Position numbers and translations under genes: made by a program
Part shown: positions 56,913-64,000 of the stretch, one piece after another
Position numbering within the stretch: position 1 is the stretch's first letter
How the letters are laid out: each line of letters opens with the position of its first letter
Source of the DNA: Myotis daubentonii
Taxonomy: Eukaryota > Chordata > Mammalia > Chiroptera > Vespertilionidae
Length of the DNA stretch: 64,000 nucleotides
Direction: 5' to 3'
NCBI RefSeq assembly: GCF_963259705.1
Contig: NC_081847.1
Span: 94,780,671-94,844,670 of the forward strand
Notes under the pieces: generated by a model
What the model saw: only the letters and a program-made list of their open reading frames with translations
The model's database searches: none
What the model was told of the DNA's origin: nothing

Positions 56913-58385
56913 CAGGAAATGAACCGGAGCTGCCGCCTCCCGCCCAGACCTCATTTTCCAAGTTGCCCCTATGGCATCCGTAAGGCGCTCAGGAGCTGAG
57001 ACCCAGTTATCTCTGCGAAGGTCCCTCCCCAGGTGCCCAGCCGGGTGATTGCGCTCAGCGGGAGCTCGGGCTGCCATCTCTGGAGTTAAACTCATTAAGG
57101 TGAGAGGCTGAGAGCTCCGCAGCATGCGCCCCCCACTCCCCCCACCCCCACCCCCCACACCCCACAGCGACCCGAAAGGACTGGCACTCCCCTTCCACGC
57201 GACAAGGACTGGGGCTCGGGGTGTGGGGTCTGGCCAAGGCTCTGGATGCCACGGAGCTGCCTTTACCTGGACCTGCTGCTGGGATTTGTACTGCGATGGG
57301 GAAGATGCTGGCGATGGGGCCAGGAGAGAGGAAGAGCCAGCAGAGGCAGGGACAGCTCCCGGGTCCTGAAAGAAAGTGAGGCTGAAACAAAGCCACCGGG
57401 TTGCTTATTGCAAATATCGAGTGATGGACAGATTATCTGTCAGAATTTCTCCAAGAGCTTAAAGGGGCGCTCCCTCCGGGGCGCTGTGGGGATGGCACTG
57501 CCCCTCGGCTCTGTGACGAGAGCAGGTGCACAGCACGGGCGAGGGCGAGGGCGAGGGCTCCTGGGCAGAGCAAGGCAGAGCGGTGCCCCCTGGGTGGTGT
57601 CCAGGAGCAGGCCAGGGGCCGGGTGGAGGGGAGGGGATGGGAGCAAGAGGGAGAGCAGGGGGTGTGAGGACAGACAGGGGTCAGCATGGAAACCCTATAC
57701 AGCACGTAGAGTGGGTTTTGTTGGCAAGGGTGGCACTCCTTTCTCATGGATGCGTGAAAAGAAAAGGAAGTTTCTGGAAGAAAACAAAGTTCAGACGCAA
57801 GAGAATCAGAGCCAAGATGGGGACTTTGCTCTGAAGAGAGAAGGATGCTCCAGGAAGAGGAGGGAAGAGTGGGAGGAGGTAGAGGGGCGGGGAGAAGGGC
57901 TGAGGGGCCTCCGGGCAGCGAGAACCTCCTGGGGCCTCGGAGTTCGATGGAGGGTTGGGTACGGTGTTTTAAGAGACAATAAACAAATCCTGCATTTGCT
58001 TGTCCAATGAAATGAGATGTCAGCGGCGACCTCGCTAAAAGGTAAGGCGTGAGGTACGTGCCCACGGCTGTGAAACTCGTAGGCAAACATAAAGGTCGGA
58101 CAGGCCGGGTCGCATTGGGATGAGTCGGGCACCAATACTGCTCCTACGATGGTCACGAAGGGGCACCCCGCTCAGATGCCTGTCTGCAACCACACCTGGA
58201 CGAACCCTTCAGTGCCAGGCTTTACGAGGACAATAAGCACATTAACTGAAATACGGAACATATGCTCCGAAATGAGAATGATGGGTGGTAAGCCATAAAG
58301 TATAATTAAATGCAAGAAACCATAAACAAATCTGTCCTGGAGGTCTGTCATCAAGTTGCACTTATTTCTCATAAAAGAAACAGTT
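56913..58385. other. Intergenic sequence, no gene recognised
   Basis: GC-rich in the left part. The last 170 bp (58220-58385) are AT-rich unique sequence (aagtataattaaatgc, aaaccataaacaaatc). A 254-codon plus-strand frame (57246-58010) and an opposing 217-codon frame show no domain. Confidence 0.5.
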
Positions 58386-58542
58386 AAGCCCGGCCAGGCT
58401 GGCTCGGTAGCTGAGCCTTGACCCATGAACCGGGAGGTCACGGTTCCATTCCCATCAAGGGCACAGGCCCAGGTTGTGGGCTCAGGTCCCCAGTAGGGGG
58501 CTTGCAGGAGGCAGCTGATCCAGGATTCTCTCTCATCATGGA

Positions 58543-58599
<57 letters not shown>

Positions 58600-58645
58600 G
58601 CCCCTTCCTCTCTGAAATCAATAAAGGTATATTTTTTAAAAAAGG
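58386..58645 (+). mobile_element. Ves SINE with expanded CT tract
   Basis: Starts ggccaggctggctcggtag. It has a diverged B box (ggttccattcc), the gcaggaggcagc and ctctctcatcatggatg blocks, and an AAATCAATAAAGG-type tail with A run. The CT block has grown to about 25 uninterrupted units. Possible flanking duplication (aaaagaaacag / aaaaggaaaac) is uncertain. Confidence 0.92.
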
Positions 58646-59924
58646 AAAACGGACGCAGGCTCAGAAGCTCCCCCGATGGAGCCGAAGCTTTGCGGGGCCG
58701 GCAGTCCCGAGGGTGGCTGTGCAGACCCTCCCGCTGTGGCTGCTGGGCTTTCGAGACTCCCCCGTTCACTCTTGTGCGCACCTCGAAAGGCAGGTCGCCC
58801 CAGAAGCCGAAGGGTGGTTTGCTGAGCAAAGGACATGGCGTCAGTTTCCCAGCGAGAAGCTGGGGAGGGAAGCATGGAGCCCCCCTGCCCCAGGTGCTGA
58901 GCAAATGTTTTGAGGTCCCAGGGGAGCTGGAGACGGTGACCACCTGACAGACGGGCTGGGCTGTGTCGTGGGTTAGAAAGGGGGATGGCGATGACTCATT
59001 TCATTGAGGAGCCGCCAGGGGAGACAACACAGTGAGGACGAGGGGTCAGAGGACCACGTCCAGGAACTCGGCTCGATCAACACGCTGAGAAACGCCTCCT
59101 CTGGCGTGGGGAGTTGGGAGGCAGAGCTGACACCGTCTGCCCTGGGAAGGAAAGAAAAGCCGCACGGGAGGGAGGCCCCCGGAGCGGGGTGAGCACGCAG
59201 GTGGCACATCACATGGCGCAGGAGTCCAGGAGTGAACGGGAGAGTCAGAGGGAGGCGGGGGACCGAGGCCAACCTGGTGCGACCGAGACTCCGGACAACA
59301 GCAGGACGCTGAGCAGCTCCCTCGCGGCGAGGGGGGCAGGCCGGGGGCAGCTTCCCGGTCGGCCCTGGCGTGTCCCGGGGACTGGGACACAGTGGGGTGT
59401 GGGGCTCGTCACTCACACACACACATGCTCGCTGCGTCCTCAGAGCATCTGTGCGGCAGCCTTGCTCCAAAGGGCACGGACTAGGAGGGGAACGGGCTTG
59501 TCTGGGGTTCGAGGAAACATGACTTCTGTCCCCCGGTATCCTACCACCCCCCACCCCCCACACCCCCGCCCCCAAGAAAAGAAAAATCAAGAAAATGCTC
59601 ACGTCCAGCGGCTATTCCGTGAGCCCGGGCGCGTCCCCCTGTTGACATGCGGTGATTAGCGCTGGCCCGGCCTGGAGACGGTGTGTGCTCATCAAGGGCT
59701 GGACCGAGTAGAATTTACTCTGCCGTGCGCGGGCCGGCAGGTCGCCGTCCCCATGGAGCCCGTTTGCTTTGTGCGCGGGTCTGAGAGATCTCACTCCTAA
59801 TTGTGAGCTTCTTTACCTTCCAGTCCCTCCTCCGACCGCGCGGACCTGGCCAACGCCTGCGTTCCCGTCGCGTATTTACACAGGACGCGCTTCTTGTTTA
59901 ACGAGGCGACTGAGACAGATCGTG

Positions 59925-59938
59925 TAAACACGTGTTTA
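59925..59938. promoter_or_regulatory. Palindromic forkhead / E-box composite site
   Basis: TAAACACGTGTTTA is a perfect 14-bp palindrome: a CACGTG E-box flanked on each side by a forkhead-like TAAACA/TGTTTA core that overlaps it. It lies in a CpG-containing, repeat-free stretch. The binding is inferred from motif identity only. Confidence 0.4.
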
Positions 59939-61394
59939 TACGGGTCTGAGCTTGCCGTGGGGTTTCTGCTCGAAACTTCCGGAGGAAAAAGGAAAGCTCC
60001 CCTCCACCTCGTGCCCGGGGTCAGGTCTGCCTGGCCGATCGCTGAAAACCGCCTACTCCTGCGATTCAGTGAACGGGAACTTCGAAGAGCACAGAAGTAG
60101 GTGAATATTTGTCTCTCGACTTATTGCCACCTTCGGTCGCTGGGAAGGAATGACGAAACTTTCCTTCAGACCAGAGTCACTCCCTCTCGAAGCCATAACA
60201 GCTGTCAGAACCGAGCAGCCTCGCGTGACCCTCCCTGGATCCGAGTCAGTCCCTGACGCCGGGAGCTCCTCATCTCGCCCACCTGGCACCTGGGCTGCGG
60301 CGTTGCCCTCACCCAGGTCTGGGCTGTAACACAAGGCACGTGAGGACAGCAGCCGCTCCAGGCGCTGGTGCAGGGAAGCAGAGAGTTTATCTCCAGGCTC
60401 AAGGCTCCGGGCACCTGCAGACTCACCCCTGTCTGCCCGCCCCTGGCGAGGCCCTGCCCTCAGGGCCGCTCTCAGGTAGGCCCCCTCCCCACCCCCCCAC
60501 CTCACCTCTCCTCTGGAACTGGGGTTCGCCAGCCAATTCCCTTGCCGCGGGCCAGGCCTTGCTTGGGGCTTATTGCCTCGGCGGGGACTTGGCCCCAGTG
60601 GGGGCTACAGGAGCAGAGGCAGGGGCCACAGCAGCCTGTGGGGTGAGCCTGGGGGTGGGCGGGGGGTCTGAGGATGCGGTAGATGAGGACGTCACTGAAT
60701 CCGTGCCCGGAGATGACAGTGTCCTGCGGCCGTGCCCTGAGCGGGCGCCAGGCTGTCTTCCAGGCTGTGGGCACAGACGGGCCCTTGCCCATTGCAGTGC
60801 CCAGGCCTCGCGGTGCCGCCGCCCCACCCGCGGCTGCTCAGGAAGCAGGCACCCTCAGCGCTGGCTCCTCCTGGCGGCCGGGCTGCGCTTGGTTAATAGC
60901 AGGTGTCGGCCATCAGCGTGCCGAACGCAGGAATCGATCCCTGTCCCCAGGAAAGGCAGCAACGAAGGAGCCAAGAAAGAATGCGTGAGGCCGGAGGCAA
61001 GGGGTCCCCAACACTTTCACGCTCACAGCGCAGAAAAGAGGGGAACACAGAAGTGGCCCTTCACGCCCTCCATTGATTAGCGATTAGCAGAAGCAAAGCC
61101 CTGGAAAAGGAGACGATCAATGCTGGGGGACGGGGGGGGGGCGAGGGGGGGGTGCACCCACTGGATGCCGTCCGCGCCCCCTGCCAGTGCAGCGTCACTG
61201 CCGGCCTCAGCTCTGAACGAACCTCCTTCGTGCCCGTGTGCGTTCGCTTGTGAGCTCATTACCGGCGTGAAGTTGCTCCATTATAGGGGCTCGTATCACC
61301 TCTACCAGCTAAGGTTGCGTTTGTTCAGCTGGCACTGCTGACGCTAACCCCTCCCCCCAAAGACACAGAAAACAGATGCATGGCCCTTCCTGCA

Positions 61395-61600
61395 GCTTCA
61401 GGTTGGGGTGTCGTATCAATAACGCTAATGGCCTGGAGCGGGTCCCCGATAGCAGCCCTGCTGCTCCTCAAATAAATGGCTTGGCCGCCCTCAGCCTGCA
61501 CCTGCCAGGCTCGGCGTTCTCGGTTCCGGCTCAGATCCCATCAGCGTTATCTCTTCATTAGCTCTGCCATTAACCTGCACGCCTCCCGCCCGGGACGCGT
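61395..61600. promoter_or_regulatory. Candidate conserved non-coding element
   Basis: Repeat-free block with gtatcaataacgctaatgg, cctcaaataaatggc, cagcgttatctcttcattag and ctgccattaacctg. The combination of GATA-, homeodomain- and forkhead-like cores is suggestive but unproven. Confidence 0.35.
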
Positions 61601-62059
61601 CCGAGGCCGAGCCAGAGGAGCTCAGCTGCCTCCAAGTCGCCTCTCCGGGAGCCAGTCCTTCCGGAAACCGTCCAGGAGCCCAGCCCCCCTTGGAGCCGCT
61701 CGCTGCGTCCGCTCGGATGCAGGGTGGGTGCACTCTGTGGCGGGAGGCCATGGGGATGCTGGCGGAGGCTGGCCACTGGTATCCATGCGGCCTGCGAGCT
61801 CTCAGTGCAGCCGCCAGCGTATAGAGCAGCGGGTCTGTAAGCAGCCCCGTGACCCCCCACTGCCCCAGGGGGGACAGACGCAGAAACGGCAGACACTCCG
61901 CCCCAAGGTCACATGGTGGGAGATGATGGGGCCGGACCCCAATGCAGGCAGGAGATAGGGCGCCCAGCACCCCGCTATTCCTCTGGGGTCCCCAGCACAG
62001 ATCACAGCTGTGAAGGGCTCATCAGACAGCAGCAGATGCAACCCCCACACCCCTCCCCA

Positions 62060-62899
62060 CAGGCCGACTGCCCGCCCACCCAGGACATCCCCTCCCATGG
62101 GCACTGTCCGCAGGCCGCCCGCCCAGGACATCCCCCTCCCATGGGCACTGTCCGCAGGCCCAGCCGCCCAGGACATCCCCCTCCCATGGGCACTGTCCGC
62201 AGGCCGCCCGCCCAGGACATCCCCTCCCATGGGCACTGTCCGCAGGCCGCCCACCCAGGACATCCCCTCCCATGGGCTCTGTCCGCAGGCCGCCCACCCA
62301 GGACATCCCCCTCCCATGGGCACTGTCCGCAGGCCCAGCCGCCCAGGACATCCCCTCCCATGGGCACTGTCCGCAGGCCGCCCACCCAGGACATCCCCTC
62401 CCATGGGCTCTGTCCGCAGGCCCGCCCAGGACATCCCCTCCCATGGGCTCTGTCCGCAGGCCCGCCCAGGACATCCCCTCCCATGGGCTCTGTCCGCAGG
62501 CCGCCCACCCAGGACATCCCCTCCCATGGGCACTGTCCGCAGGCCGCCCACCCAGGACATCCCCTCCCATGGGCTCTGTCCGCAGGCCGCCCACCCAGGA
62601 CATCCCCTCCCATGGGCTCTGTCCGCAGGCCGCCCACCCAGGACATCCCCTCCCATGGGCTCTGTCCGCAGGCCGCCCGCCCAGGACATCCCCTCCCATG
62701 GGCACTGTCCGCAGGCCGCCCGCCCAGGACATCTCCCTCCCATGGGCACTGTCCGCAGGCCCAGCCGCCCAGGACATCTCCCTCCCATGGGCACTGTCCG
62801 CAGGCCTGGCCACCCAGGACATCTCCCTCCCATGGGCACTGTCCGCAGGCCTGGCCACCCAGGACATCTCCCTCCCATGGGCTCTGTCCGCAGGCCCGC
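62060..62899 (+). repeat. 43-bp minisatellite, about 20 copies
   Basis: The unit runs from cccatgggcactgtccgcag through gccgcccacccaggacatcc, with gggcact/gggctct alternation and units of 39, 43, 44 or 45 bp created by indels in the C-rich part. Because the unit has no stop in any frame, long frames appear on both strands (up to about 370 codons). They are artefacts. Confidence 0.97.
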
Positions 62900-63432
62900 C
62901 CAGCGGCTGGAATTTCTGCCTGTAAATTCCTTGCCAGTGGATCTCGGGGAGCCTGAGCAAAATGCAAAGACGGAAAAAAACGCCTCCTCGCTGCCAGCCT
63001 CCTCCTTTGTTTGTCTGTGTCCTTCGTCCCCTCAAGGTCAAAACCCCTCCCCTCCCCGCCCTCTCTCTCCCTTCACCCCCTCCTCCCACGCACAGGGGCA
63101 CCATCCCTCTTTCCTGCTGAAATGACCCAGCTCCTCAGACATGCACCTTCTCTAAAAGCCAAAGAGATGGCGACCTCATGGATGCTGCTGCCCTGGTGAC
63201 CAGAGTGGCCAGAGACCCTCATTGGCCCCCCCCTTCCCCGCCCGTCTCCTCCCTTCTCTGTGCTCAGTCACTGGGCCTGGGGAGGGGAGGTGAACAAACC
63301 TTCACAATATAAGCCTCGTGTTGCTGGGGACAGAGGGCCCTGCATGAAGCCCCCAAAATTCTATCTGGAACCTGCCCCTTCCCTGTCTGAGCTGCACCCG
63401 GAACCTGGAACTGGCCACTGTGCCCAGGAACA
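62900..63432. other. Unique sequence between two minisatellites
   Basis: No gene or transposon recognised. Confidence 0.5.
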
Positions 63433-64000
63433 GGGCACTAGACGTGGTGGAGATTGGCACTGGTGAGGTGGAGATCAGCACTGGTGAGGTGGAGGTCGGC
63501 ACTGGCGAGGTGGAGGTCGGCACTGGCGTGGTGGAGGTCGGCACTGGCGAGGTGGAGGTCGGCACTGGCGAGGTGGAGGCCGGCACTGGCGAGGTGGAGG
63601 TCGGCACTAGGTGTGGTGGAGGTCGGCACTGGTGTGGTGGAGGTCGGCACTAGGTGTGGTGGAGATCGGCACTGGCGAGGTGGAGGTCGGCACTGGCGAG
63701 GTGGAGGCCGGCACTGGCGAGGTGGAGGTCGGCACTAGGTGTGGTGGAGATCGGCACTGGCGAGGTGGAGGTCGGCACTGGCGAGGTGGAGGTCGGCACT
63801 AGGTGTGGTGGAGGTCGGCACTGGTGTGGTGGAGGTCGGCACTGGTGTGGTGGAGGTCGGCACTGGCGAGGTGGAGATCGGCACTGGCGAGGTGGAGATC
63901 GGCACTGGCGAGGTGGAGGTCGGCACTGGCGTGGTGGAGGTCGGCACTGGCGAGGTGGAGATCGGCACTGGTGTGGTGGAGGTCGGCACTGGCGTGGTGG
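63433..64000 (+). repeat. 21-bp minisatellite, ~27 copies, continues past the window
   Basis: The unit is ggcactggcgaggtggaggt plus one base, with variants gtg for gcga, aggtgtggt junctions and gagatc for gaggtc. The array reaches the last base of the window. Val-Glu-Val-Gly-Thr-Gly or Ser-Ala-Asp-Leu-His frames reflect the in-phase 21-bp unit. Confidence 0.97.

Larger units (their letters stand above)
58646..62059. other. Intergenic sequence with two regulatory-looking islands
   Basis: No gene was recognised. A short CA run lies near 59413-59425, and C and G runs at 59549-59573 and 61128-61150. A CpG-richer patch at 59830-59900 precedes the palindrome listed at 59925. Open frames up to 246 codons (60340-61080) show no domain. 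Confidence 0.5.

Noticed and set aside
57246..58010. 254-codon plus-strand frame with Arg/Lys/Glu-rich tail
   Set aside because: An opposing 217-codon frame covers the same DNA. I recognise no domain and see no promoter or splice pattern.
61802..63125. Overlapping frames of 320-371 codons on both strands
   Set aside because: They are produced by the 43-bp minisatellite. Several frames on both strands are open together, which is not coding behaviour.

Overview
The window is mammalian nuclear DNA, almost certainly from a vespertilionid or closely related bat. The evidence is five tRNA-derived SINEs of the Ves type (74-330, 31672-31910, 46619-46849 on the minus strand, 53037-53261 and 58386-58645), a SPIN-like non-autonomous hAT element (3073-3362), a class II endogenous-retrovirus-type LTR (51320-52257) and a bat-style LINE-1 (about 52258-55462). 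I found no bacterial, plasmid or phage content. I also found no intact protein-coding gene, splice-supported exon set or structural RNA gene that I can defend. The only recognisable protein-coding relics are the broken L1 ORF1 and ORF2.

The region looks like GC-rich, minisatellite-dense, gene-poor DNA of the kind typical near chromosome ends. Tandem arrays dominate. In order they are: a CA array (5313-5822), a 19-bp G-rich minisatellite (8366-8790), a 20-bp minisatellite with 37 copies in perfect register (10561-11296), a TG array with a ~306-bp higher-order period (12511-13729), a long pure-purine tract (16355-16572), a 21-bp-type minisatellite (23761-24165), polypyrimidine tracts (34431-34749, 40828-41139, 45535-45612), a 50-bp minisatellite (38281-38530), an 18-bp minisatellite organised in 198-bp higher-order units (39707-40665), a 3-kb interstitial telomere-like array (45768-48772), a 43-bp minisatellite (62060-62899), and a 21-bp minisatellite that runs off the window end (63433-64000).

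Between the arrays lie older repeats: a Tigger-like DNA transposon (19971-20391), MIRs near 20.7 and 28.2 kb, an MLT1-like LTR fragment (42655-42870), a hAT fragment near 55.7 kb and L1 3' ends near 10.4 and 26.7 kb. There are also several AT-richer islands with clustered homeodomain, POU, forkhead or NKX-like motifs (about 9.2, 18.3, 22.7, 30.0, 31.0, 33.3, 41.2, 59.9 and 61.5 kb). These resemble conserved non-coding elements, but conservation cannot be tested from one sequence.

No cooperating gene system is visible. The most informative structures are the telomere-like array with a SINE whose empty site survives in paralogous copies of the same array, a crisp 45-bp inverted repeat (44/45 identical) whose right arm abuts a minisatellite, an LTR apparently joined directly upstream of an L1 5' region in the same orientation, and that L1's unusual loss of its 3' rather than its 5' end.
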